The position numbers were made by a program, and so were the translations under genes. This document shows, piece by piece, positions 13,770 to 21,715 of a DNA stretch of 64,000 nt. A model generated the notes under the pieces. That model ran no database searches, was not told where the DNA came from, and saw only the letters and a list, made by a program, of their open reading frames with translations. The stretch covers positions 1-64,000 of the forward strand of contig CBDFNC010000002.1 in NCBI GenBank assembly GCA_965249895.1, given 5' to 3'. The DNA comes from CBDFNC01 sp965249895 (GTDB lineage: Bacteria > Pseudomonadota > Gammaproteobacteria > Enterobacterales > CBDFNC01). Numbering within the stretch: the first letter of the stretch is position 1; each line of letters opens with the position of its first letter.

Positions 13770-15002
13770 TCAGGCCGTCAATACCTTCCCTTTGTAAGTC
13801 CATTTAAATGGTTTCGCCAGCTGTTTATTAAAATAGCTGATAAACCGGGTCAGTTTCCCTCGTAGATCCTCCAAGCTAGTGAAGTTTCCCCGCTTGAGTA
13901 ACTTTCGCGATAAGATGCCAAACCAAATCTCGACCTGGTTTAACCATGAGCAGTGCTTTGGTGTATAAACAAAACGGATGCGATGAGATTTATCACTCAA
14001 AAATTGCTGCCTGGACACGGTATCCTTGAGGATACCTGATTTTCCCTTAACGCCAAGCTCTTCATCTATGCCACAACGTTCTGCGACAAATCGAACCAGC
14101 GTTTCCGACTTATGCACATTCAATTGGTCCGTCACTATCACCCAGGTACTTTCCGGGGATGTCGCCACCGTTTGTTTTATATGCTCACAGAAATCCACCT
14201 CGTTGCGTGTTTCAGCGATACGATAATTCATTATCTGACCAGTCACTATATTGAAACTTGGCGTCAGACTGAGCGTTCCGTGACGTTTATATTCAAACTC
14301 CCGCTTTTCAATCATTCCTTGTTTTGTTGGCTTATCAGGCGAAATGCGCTCTAATGCCTGGATACCTGTTTTTTCATCTACTGACACAGTGATAACATTC
14401 TCCTCGGCCAGCATTGAGGCTTGATGATAGGTATCACAGACATGATTGACTTCCTTCTTAAACTCCTCGTCATCCTTAACCTTGGGGTTAAGCCAGTAGG
14501 TAGAGCGATGTGGCCTGATATCGACCTGTCTGAGAAAACGTCCGACAGTGCTTTTTGATATCCCTGAGGCTAATTGTTGTATATTCGCTTCATCGGCCAG
14601 TTCTGTATGTGTCCAATGAGTAATTTCTCTTCCACATTTGGTCGGCTCTTTTAGCGCCAGAGCCATCAAATTAAATAGCTGCTCTTCGGTATAGGTCAGC
14701 GGCGCCCCGCTTCTGGGCGGATCAGAGAAAGCTTTACATAAGAAACCTTGCTTGTCTTTTTTGCTCACCAAGTCAGTGGGCCAGGCAGCAAACAACAACC
14801 GATCTCTGTCCCTCCACTTAATGACGAAATTACAACTAACCCCCAATTCTCTGGCTACTTTGTTCATATTAAAGGTCTCGTTAATGAGCAAGACAGCCTT
14901 TAACCGAGTCAGAATACAGGCTGGGGTGGTGTAACATCGCAACATTGATAAAATAGTTGTAGTAATGTCATTTGCATATTGCGTAGGAAATAAGGTATTC
15001 AT
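13770..15002 (-). CDS. IS630-family transposase
   Basis: A 410-residue transposase counted from ATG 15002; a TTG two codons earlier is possible. An N-terminal helix-turn-helix (MNKVARELGVSCNFVIKWR) and a winged-helix type second DNA-binding part (SKSTVGRFLRQVDIRPHRST) precede a DDE catalytic domain: Asp209 in VSVDEKTG, Asp292 in IVTDQLNVHKS and Glu358 in HCSWLNQVEIWFG. These three blocks are the IS630/Tc1-mariner signature. The frame is intact and the stop is 43 bp from the left end of the element. Confidence 0.93.
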   Translation of the reverse strand: MNTLFPTQYANDITTTILSMLRCYTTPACILTRLKAVLLINETFNMNKVARELGVSCNFVIKWRDRDRLLFAAWPTDLVSKKDKQGFLCKAFSDPPRSGAPLTYTEEQLFNLMALALKEPTKCGREITHWTHTELADEANIQQLASGISKSTVGRFLRQVDIRPHRSTYWLNPKVKDDEEFKKEVNHVCDTYHQASMLAEENVITVSVDEKTGIQALERISPDKPTKQGMIEKREFEYKRHGTLSLTPSFNIVTGQIMNYRIAETRNEVDFCEHIKQTVATSPESTWVIVTDQLNVHKSETLVRFVAERCGIDEELGVKGKSGILKDTVSRQQFLSDKSHRIRFVYTPKHCSWLNQVEIWFGILSRKLLKRGNFTSLEDLRGKLTRFISYFNKQLAKPFKWTYKGKVLTA

Positions 15003-15010
15003 CGCCAACC

Positions 15011-15034
15011 AAATATAGTTAATATACTATATTT
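15011..15034. promoter_or_regulatory. Perfect palindrome between transposase and AbrB-like gene
   Basis: AAATATAGT and ACTATATTT are perfect 9-bp arms around TAATAT. The site lies 9 bp before the transposase start and 33 bp before the AbrB-like start. Placement in a divergent promoter next to a gene for a dimeric AbrB-type DNA-binding protein suggests an operator through which that protein controls the transposase. This role is inference. Confidence 0.5.
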
Positions 15035-15067
15035 ATGGTGTAACAGCTAATCAGCTTTGGGAAGACA

Positions 15068-15283
15068 ATGGGTTACAAAGTAAAAATACAAAAAGTACAA
15101 AGACCGACTAATAAATCCTTTTACCTCAATATGCCAGCAGCGATTGCTGAAGCCTTAAGCATGGAGAAAGGGGAAGAGTTTGAGTGGACAATTGAAGATA
15201 AGAACACGCTGGTGCTTAAAAGGGTTAGCCCGCTAGAAATTAACGGCCGTACAAATAACGAGCAAATTTGCACGGACTTATGA
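15068..15283 (+). CDS. AbrB/SpoVT-type DNA-binding protein carried by the IS630 element
   Basis: A 71-residue protein starting at ATG 15068 after GGGAAG. The first 55 residues fit the swapped-hairpin AbrB/MazE/SpoVT fold: KVQRPTNKSFYLNMPAAIAE, then ALSMEKGEEFEWTIEDK and LVLKR. The tail (about residues 58-71) is polar and has no recognisable motif. Proteins of this type are antitoxins or transition-state regulators; no toxin gene lies next to it. The gene lies inside the inferred element ends, divergent from the transposase, so I regard it as a passenger that may repress transposition. Confidence 0.75.
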   Translation: MGYKVKIQKVQRPTNKSFYLNMPAAIAEALSMEKGEEFEWTIEDKNTLVLKRVSPLEINGRTNNEQICTDL

Positions 15284-15321
15284 TCTCGGGTACTAGGTAG
15301 GATGATTTAGAGGGCTGAGAT

Positions 15322-18300
15322 ATGAAAATAACTGCCAAGCTTATTTGTAGTTTTATGGCTATGGCGTTGCTTTCATCTTCACTCGGCCTATATGCCATTT
15401 ATGGTGGTCACAAAATACAGCAAGAGGTTGAAAGGCTGTTTTATACCAACCTTGCTGAGCTGGACCATGTGACCGAGCTTTCCCTTCATATTCAACGCGC
15501 AAAATCTAATGTTCATGAAGCGCTACTTTCCCATAGTATTAAAGACAGAAAAGCCGAAAGTATGCGTTATCTGAAGTCAGGTTCGCGCTTGCAGAAATGC
15601 ACCATTCTCAGCTTAAATGGGTAAAAAGTGTCACAAAAGATCTTCACTCCTCCAAGGATACCCATGCGGAGCGAACAGAACAGGAAGAGCTGAAGGAGGC
15701 CAAACGCTTAGGAGATCTGGTTGGTCGTTTTATCGACGCCAGTTTTTTACTCCGAAATGAAATCGAAGCCTCGAGCAATGCCCACATATTAGCCGATGAG
15801 AATATTCGCAGTTGGTATCAGGACTGGTTAACTCAATCACGTTATCTTCAGCAAGAAGTTGACTCTATGACAGGGGAAACTAAAGAGGAAGTTTATGAGG
15901 AAGCTGAAGAGTTGGAAAAACTCATCGAGATGTCGCAAACCTTCCTTATTTCAGTCGACTTTATATATTTTTTCTTCGCAGCAATGCTTGGGATCGCACT
16001 GTCTCGGCATATTTCTAAGCCAATTTTAGCGCTGGAAGCTTATGCTCAACGGTTGAGCCATTCAGATTATAGTGAACCTGTTGACGTAAAGTCGAAAGAT
16101 GAAATTGGTTTGTTAGCAAAAACCATGAACCTGATGGCTTCAGAAATCGCCGCTAGCCAACAAAGCCTTAGAGATGAGCTGTTTTTTCGAAAACAGTCAA
16201 AGCAAAAAATTGGTGAACTGTTTCACCTTAATCAAAAGCTACTGGATACTGTTGTCGATGGTATTTTTGGGATAGATAAACAAGGTAAGCTCTCATTTGT
16301 CAACCAAGCGGCCCTACTTATGCTTTGTAATGAGCGTGCCGATCTGGTTGGAGCATCTTATAGTGATTACTTTAATTTTATCGGGCTAGATAATGGACCC
16401 GGCGAAAGCAATACTGCGATTAAGCAAGTAATGAGGCAGGAAACTGAATTATCTTTAACGCTTCACGGTAAGCTCGAAAAATCAGATGGCAGTTTCCTAT
16501 ACGTTGAGTATCTGTGCTCGGCTATGGAAGATGAGGGCCGTTTTAATGGCGCTGTGGTGACCTTTCGTGATTACAGTTTGAAAAGAGAGCTCGAATCACG
16601 ACTCAAGTTGACGTCGAGTGTATTTGATACCTTATCCGAAGCGATCATAGTGACAGACTCCAGCTATAATGTGGTGGAGATTAACCAGGCTTTTTCCAAA
16701 ATATCCGGTTATTGCCGGGAGCAGGTGATTGCTCGGATACCGGATTTGTTGGCCTCTAAACACCAGAGTGAGAGTTTTTATCAGGCCATGTGGCACAGAG
16801 TGTATTTTGATGGTCAGTGGCAGGGTGAACTCTTGGCAGAGAGAGCGTCTGGAGAAGCTTTTTCTGTCTGGGTGAATGTATTTGTGATGAAGAGTGAAGT
16901 TGGCGCCGTTGAGTACCACGTCATCACTTTTTTCGATATTTAGGAGAAAAAGGAAGCGGAGAAACGACTGCAGTATTTATCTTTTCAGGATCCACTTACC
17001 GAATTACCAAATCGCTTGTTGTTCCAAGACCGATTAAAACATCGAGTACAGGAATGCGATCGCAATAGGGTGCAGCTAGCGGTCATTATCATCGATATAG
17101 ATGGCTTTCAGGGGGTTTATAGTTCCCTGGGACTAAATGCAGGGGATGCTCTACTCGCTGAAACAGCCAGGCGTATCAGCAGCTGCGCCCGTAAGGCCGA
17201 TACCGTGGCCCGTTTAGGGGGGATGAGTTCGCGGTGATTATGTCTGGGTTAGTGGATAGTTCGGCGGTAGAAGCGTCCGCTAACCGAGTTCAACAGTTTT
17301 TATCCGGCGATTTTGTTTTTGAAGAGCAGGAACTTCCTGTCTCTGCGTGCCTGGGAATAGCGTTTTATCCAGAAGACGGTGCGTTGCCTCAGGAAGTTGT
17401 GACTAACGCTCAGCATGCAAAAGGGCAGGCAAAGTTGGTGGGCTTGGGGCAAATCCGGTTTTATCACAAAGATATGAATGCCAATCATGAGCACAGATTG
17501 AATTTGGTCAGGGGGCTTAGGAAAGCACTTGCGAATAATGAGCTTAAGCTTTTCTATCAGCCAAAAGTTTGCCCTGTTAAGTGCATAAGCAAAAGTTCAC
17601 CAAGGCTTAAATCAACCTACCAATCTAGGCAGGCCATGCAGTTCTAGGCGAATTAGTATATTTGCAATGATTAAAATACATACATAATATTGGAAAACTT
17701 ATACTCACCCACTCACTGGAAAAATAACCGGCTTTGAAGCTTTGGTTCGTTGGTTTCATAGTGAGTTTGGCTTTATTCCTCCGGCAGATTTCATTCCTCT
17801 TGCGGAGCAAACCGGGTTGATTAACTCGTTGGGTGAATGGATATTAATGGAAACCTGTAGGCAAGAGAAAGCCTGGGTCGATCTCGGGTATAGCGACCTT
17901 AAAATGGCGGTTAATCTATCTCCAAAGCAGTTTTTGGAGGAGCAGCTTAATCAAAAAATATTCTCCTGTTTAGAACAAACAGGACTCAAGGCAGCGAACT
18001 TGGAGGTGGAAATTACCGAGAGTATGCTGATGGAGGATATTGAGCATGCAATTCATATGATGGAGCGAATTAGTCAGTCGGGCATAACTATCGCGATGGA
18101 TGATTTTGGTACAGGATATTCCTCCCTGGCTTATTTAAAGCGCTTTCCATTGCATACCTTAAAGGTTGATCGCACTTTTGTTGCCCAGTTAACCATGGAC
18201 TCAGACGATGCGAAAATTGTATCGACCATTATCACTATGGCCAATGGCCTCGGACTAAAAGTGGTTGCTGAGGGCGTTGAGATGAGGGAGCAAGTTGAAT

Positions 18301-18410
18301 TTCTTAAAGGGAAAGGCTGTGATTCTCTGCAAGGTTACTATTTCTCTCGGCCAGTGAGTGCCGAGGAAGCTGAAGCCTTGCTGAAAAGGGATTTTACTCA
18401 TTTGATTTAG
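15322..18410 (+). pseudogene. Decayed membrane sensor with HAMP, PAS, GGDEF and EAL domains
   Basis: Remnant of a c-di-GMP turnover protein of about 984 residues. Order: N-terminal membrane segment and four-helix sensor (from ATG 15322), second membrane segment, HAMP near KDEIGLLAKTMNLM, two PAS domains, GGDEF domain and EAL domain (EALVRW, MDDFGTGYSSLAYLK). Four lesions break it: a frameshift near 15575-15590 best explained by loss of one base; an in-frame TAG at 16941-16943 after ITFFDI; loss of one G from the run at 17217-17222, which turns LGGDEF into LGGMSS; and a 136-bp insertion at about 17570-17705 between QPKV and HPLTGKI. A lone EAL fragment (17742-18410) stays open and could be translated. 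The IS630 element lies just upstream and may have removed its promoter. Confidence 0.9.
17570..17705. other. 136-bp insertion inside the EAL domain of the decayed sensor
   Basis: The coding sequence QPKV is separated from HPLTGKITGF by 136 bp that do not fit the protein. The segment is AT-rich with stops in the relevant frames. CAAAAGTT occurs just before it and again 20 bp inside; CACC occurs inside and at its right edge. No transposase, clear terminal repeat or target duplication is visible, so it may be a small non-autonomous element or a patchwork of local duplications. Confidence 0.6.
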
Positions 18411-18421
18411 TGCTCAGCTAA

Positions 18422-18448
18422 ATTAATCTATTTACAACCTAGATTAAT
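18422..18448. promoter_or_regulatory. Inverted repeat upstream of argA
   Basis: ATTAATCTA and TAGATTAAT form perfect 9-bp arms around a 9-nt loop, 90 bp before argA and 12 bp after the EAL remnant. There is no T-run, so an operator is as likely as a terminator. It does not match an ArgR box well. A TACAAT at 18486-18491 could be the argA -10 element. Confidence 0.3.
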
Positions 18449-18537
18449 GTCACCACTGCAGATGCTAACTTATGCTTGGTTAAGGTACAATGATGGGACT
18501 GCCATTTTCCTGTTTTCTGGCATGGAGTTAGTCGGAT

Positions 18538-19866
18538 TTGAATCAAGATACTCATCAACTGGTAAGCTGGTTTCGCCACTCCGCCCCGTATATCAATGCT
18601 CATAGAAATAAAACCTTTGTCTTGATGATTGGCGGTGAAGCGCTGGCCTATGAAGGGTTTCAACATATAGTCAATGATATTGCTTTGCTTAATAGCTTAG
18701 GCGTTAAGCTGGTATTGGTATATGGCGCCCGTCCACAAATAGAGGAGGCCTTAGGTGAAGATCGTCATGAAGGAGTTTTTCATGACAACCTCAGGATAAC
18801 AGATGATAAAGCGCTGGCTTTGATTAAAAAGGTGGTGGGTGCGCTGCAGGTTGAAGTGCAGGCGAGCTTATCTATGGGGGTGGTTAATTCCCCTATGCAA
18901 GGCGCCGGGATACAAGTGGTGAATGGTAACTTTGTGGTAGCTCAGCCCATGGGGGTCAAGGATGGTGTCGACTTCTGTCATACGGGAAAGGTCAGGCGTA
19001 TCGATAGCGATGGTATTCGCCGGCAACTGGAACAGGGGGCTGTTGTGGTACTTTCTCCTCTGGGTTATTCGGTAACAGGTGATGTTTTTAACCTGTCCGC
19101 GGAAGACGTGGCGACCCAGGTGGCGATAGGTCTACAAGCGGATAAAATTATTGGTTTCTGCTCACAGCAAGGGGTGCTGGATGACGAGAAACATGTCATC
19201 AACGAGATGTTACCGTCAGAGGCTGAATTTAAACTTAAAGAGTTAGTGCAAGAGCCGCTGGAAGATACGGGAACCATTCGCTACTTAAGAGCCGGCATTG
19301 CCTCTTGCTATGGTGGGGTAAAGCGCAGCCATTTGGTGAGTTATCAGGAAGACGGGGCATTGTTACGTGAACTGTTTACCCGGGATGGAGTGGGCACGCA
19401 GATAGTGCGGCAAAGCTACGAGCAGATAAGACCTGCTCATGTTGATGATATCGGCGGCATTATAGAGCTTATCCGGCCTTTGGAAGAAAAAGGCTTTTTG
19501 GTGAAACGTTCACGTGAGTTGCTTGAGTCTGAAATCGGCCAGTTCACTATAGTTGAGCGAGATGGCATGGTGATAGGCTGCGCGGCGTTATCCCCCTCAG
19601 TGGAAGACGGTATTGGGGAGCTGGCGTGTGTGGTTAGCCACCCTGAATACAGGCGTACCAGTAGGGGAGATAACCTGGTCAGACATATCGAAGGCCAGGC
19701 TAGAAAGCTGGGGTTAAAGAAGCTCTTTGTATTAACCACTCAGAGTATCCATTGGTTCAGGGAGAGAGGATTTTATCCGGCGGAACTCTCGGAATTACCG
19801 GATACAAAACAGTCGCTGTATAACTTTCAACGAAATTCTAAAATACTGATCAAATCGCTAACTTAG
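18538..19866 (+). CDS. argA: Amino-acid N-acetyltransferase (N-acetylglutamate synthase) ArgA
   Basis: First step of arginine synthesis: acetyl-CoA plus glutamate to N-acetylglutamate, in the cytoplasm. The 442 residues start at TTG 18538, preceded by GGAG at 18523-18526. The N-terminal amino-acid-kinase fold (about 20-280) shows FVLMIGGEAL, LVLVYGARPQIEEAL, VVNGNFVVAQPMGVKDGVD and GDVFNLSAEDVATQVA; the C-terminal GNAT domain (about 290-440) shows ELACVVSHPEYRRTSRGDNL and TTQSIHWFRERGF. Length and motifs fit classical E. coli-type ArgA. The family is feedback-inhibited by arginine. It is in the accessory interval but looks like an ordinary core gene; its stop abuts the stop of the convergent hydrolase gene exactly. 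Confidence 0.96.
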   Translation: MNQDTHQLVSWFRHSAPYINAHRNKTFVLMIGGEALAYEGFQHIVNDIALLNSLGVKLVLVYGARPQIEEALGEDRHEGVFHDNLRITDDKALALIKKVVGALQVEVQASLSMGVVNSPMQGAGIQVVNGNFVVAQPMGVKDGVDFCHTGKVRRIDSDGIRRQLEQGAVVVLSPLGYSVTGDVFNLSAEDVATQVAIGLQADKIIGFCSQQGVLDDEKHVINEMLPSEAEFKLKELVQEPLEDTGTIRYLRAGIASCYGGVKRSHLVSYQEDGALLRELFTRDGVGTQIVRQSYEQIRPAHVDDIGGIIELIRPLEEKGFLVKRSRELLESEIGQFTIVERDGMVIGCAALSPSVEDGIGELACVVSHPEYRRTSRGDNLVRHIEGQARKLGLKKLFVLTTQSIHWFRERGFYPAELSELPDTKQSLYNFQRNSKILIKSLT

Positions 19867-20406
19867 TTATTTGATTATTTTGAGTAAATCTCTAAAGGTT
19901 TGCCCTCGTGCATGACCCTGGAGCTCAAACAGCAGCATTTCCACCGAGGTTAATTGAGCTCCTAATTTTTCTATTTTTCTGATCCCGAGTTCACGATTGT
20001 GCTCCGTTCGCGAAGACGTGCAGTCTGTCACCAAGTGTACCCCATAGCCAGAGCCCAGTAGGTCGGAGCTGGTTTGGTAAACACAAATATGGCTTTCGAT
20101 ACCACATATCACGACCTGATGTTTGTCCAAATTAGCCAGCTGTCGATTAAATTCGTCGCTGCCTGCACCGCTAAAAGTCGATTTGCTAATAGCTTGAATT
20201 CCTTCGAGCTCTCTGGTGATTGCTTGATGTGTAGGCCCCAGCTTTTCAGGTAACTGCTCCAATAGGAGAATGGGGATCTGGAGTATCTTGGCACCTGCTA
20301 CCAGCTGGTTAATGCGTTGGAATAACTGCCAACTATCCGCCATTTGCTCGGCGAGTTTGCCTTGGACATCAACAACGACTAAGCATGTATTTTCCGGGTT
20401 TAGCAT
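19867..20406 (-). CDS. Isochorismatase-family cysteine hydrolase
   Basis: A 179-residue alpha/beta hydrolase of the isochorismatase superfamily, cytoplasmic. The catalytic triad is visible: Asp13 in VVVDVQGK, Lys75 in AISKSTFSG and Cys108 in CGIESHICVYQT. It lacks the carrier-protein domain of siderophore isochorismatases and resembles the short YcaC/ISOC1-like group, whose substrates are poorly known. It is convergent with argA with no intergenic base. I cannot name a substrate. Confidence 0.85.
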   Translation of the reverse strand: MLNPENTCLVVVDVQGKLAEQMADSWQLFQRINQLVAGAKILQIPILLLEQLPEKLGPTHQAITRELEGIQAISKSTFSGAGSDEFNRQLANLDKHQVVICGIESHICVYQTSSDLLGSGYGVHLVTDCTSSRTEHNRELGIRKIEKLGAQLTSVEMLLFELQGHARGQTFRDLLKIIK

Positions 20407-20479
20407 CTGTGCCCTTAAATTTAGGTTATTTTACTTTTCTAAAGGTGATGGAAATACCGGTATAACAACAGAAGCTGGA

Positions 20480-20704
20480 CTATTCAGCCTCAACATCTAT
20501 GACGCAAAGAGCTTCTCGCAGGCCTAGTTGGCCAGCGACCATGGATTCGACAACTTCTGTGGAGCCGATATACTGTTTGGCGTGGTAGACACAGAGCTCT
20601 GATTCCTGATCCCGGTAAATAGTGTAGGCTGTATCCAGGATACAGCGTGACTTATTCCCAGTGTTATTAAAGTAAGTGACAAGGTACTTGTGTGTGCTGG
20701 CCAT
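20480..20704 (-). CDS. Small conserved-looking hypothetical protein
   Basis: A 74-residue protein starting at ATG 20704, chosen because AAGGGG lies 7 nt upstream on that strand. It begins MASTHKYLVTYFNN and has alternating beta-like stretches (YLVTYF, ELCVYHAKQYIG) and a likely helix (EVVESMVAGQLGLREALC). I do not recognise the family. It lies upstream of the isochorismatase gene on the same strand with a 73-bp gap, and is divergent from the yafD-like gene. Confidence 0.6.
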   Translation of the reverse strand: MASTHKYLVTYFNNTGNKSRCILDTAYTIYRDQESELCVYHAKQYIGSTEVVESMVAGQLGLREALCVIDVEAE

Positions 20705-20780
20705 AAGCAACCCCTTAGTATTTTGGCATTGTGCAGACGAGTTCAAGGGTGAAAAGTGAAATTATTGTTAAGGAATTTCA

Positions 20781-21650
20781 ATGGGGAAGCAAGTGATTAA
20801 GTACATATTAAGCATATTTTTTTTTCTCTTGGTACCCACAGGCCTATGGGGGGGTTACTATTTTGATATTCCTCAACAAGAGCTGGTGTTAACCCCGAAT
20901 AGTGAGCTTGTTATGGCGCAATGCCCCCAATTTAGTCAATATGATACGGGGGAATCTTCGTCCGGGTTGGGAGATAGGTTTACTGTATTTAGCTGGAATA
21001 TTTACAAAGAGCAGAGCGAGGGTTGGAAGCCCTTACTTAAGGAAAATGCTGGACAGAGTCAGATAGTGTTATTGCAAGAAGCGGCGCTGACGAACGAGCT
21101 AACCGGGCTTTTTACCGAATTAGACCTAAATTGGTTGTTAACGAAAGCCTTTACTGCTGATAAGGTGCCAATGGGCGTAGCGATGGCATTTCAAACTAAT
21201 CCTCGGGCCGTGTGTCAATTCCGCATCGCTGAACCTTTTATCGTATTTCCAAAAACTGCAATGGCTGCCAAGTTCCCGTTTGCAGCTAGCCCTCAAACCT
21301 TACTGGTATTAAATATCCATGGGATAAACTTCAGCCTTGGGTTGACCGAGTTTGCCATTCAACTCGATGCACTGACACAAACATTGGAACATCATTCAGG
21401 CCCTGTACTATTTGCCGGTGATTTTAATACCTGGAGTGCACAAAGGGAGCTGTTAGTGAGGGAAAAGCTGGGTAAGTTTGGATTACAAGAGGCGCAGCTA
21501 TCACCGGATAACAGAGTGACCATCTTTGGTCATGCAATTGATCACCTGTTTTACCGTGGTCTAAAGCAGATAAACGCGAAGGGAGTAGCCACAAAGGCAT
21601 CGGATCACAACCCCATTTTGGCGGAATTTGAAATGATTAAACCGGAATAA
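20781..21650 (+). CDS. yafD: Endonuclease/exonuclease/phosphatase family protein, YafD-like
   Basis: A 289-residue protein with an N-terminal membrane segment (about 7-27) and an EEP-fold catalytic domain. Key residues: Asn73 in FSWNIY, Glu100 in LLQEA, His180 in LNIHG, Asp214/Asn216 in GDFNTW, Asp254 in AIDHLFYRG, and Asp275-His276 in SDHNP. The set is complete, so a metal-dependent phosphodiesterase is likely; the substrate is unknown. The order yafD-mltD-gloB-yafS-rnhA-dnaQ matches E. coli, which is the main reason for the symbol. It ends just before a strong bidirectional terminator shared with mltD. Confidence 0.85.
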   Translation: MGKQVIKYILSIFFFLLVPTGLWGGYYFDIPQQELVLTPNSELVMAQCPQFSQYDTGESSSGLGDRFTVFSWNIYKEQSEGWKPLLKENAGQSQIVLLQEAALTNELTGLFTELDLNWLLTKAFTADKVPMGVAMAFQTNPRAVCQFRIAEPFIVFPKTAMAAKFPFAASPQTLLVLNIHGINFSLGLTEFAIQLDALTQTLEHHSGPVLFAGDFNTWSAQRELLVREKLGKFGLQEAQLSPDNRVTIFGHAIDHLFYRGLKQINAKGVATKASDHNPILAEFEMIKPE

Positions 21651-21661
21651 TCCAAGAGTAA

Positions 21662-21695
21662 AAGCAAAAAAAGGGAGTACTCCCTTTTTTTGCTT
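21662..21695. terminator. Bidirectional terminator between yafD and mltD
   Basis: A perfect 34-bp palindrome: AAGCAAAAAAAGGGAGT and its complement ACTCCCTTTTTTTGCTT. It serves both converging genes. Confidence 0.95.
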
Positions 21696-21715
21696 AGCGC
21701 AGCCGGTAAATCCGC

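Larger units (their letters stand above)
13727..15293 (-). mobile_element. IS630-family element with an AbrB-like passenger gene
   Basis: Probable element of 1567 bp. Its ends read GTACCTCGGGTCATAA at 13727-13742 and, on the other strand from 15293, GTACCCGAGATCATAA (12 of 16 match, with perfect outer 5 and inner 6 bases). Both ends are flanked by TA (13725-13726 and 15294-15295), the TA duplication expected of IS630/Tc1-type transposition. Inside are a transposase on the minus strand and a divergent AbrB-like gene whose stop codon lies in the right repeat. It sits 28 bp upstream of the decayed sensor gene. Borders are inferred by eye. Confidence 0.65.

Noticed and set aside
13589..13807. 72-codon frame between the two insertion sequences
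   Set aside because: It crosses the inferred left end of the IS630 element, has no ribosome site and no recognisable features.
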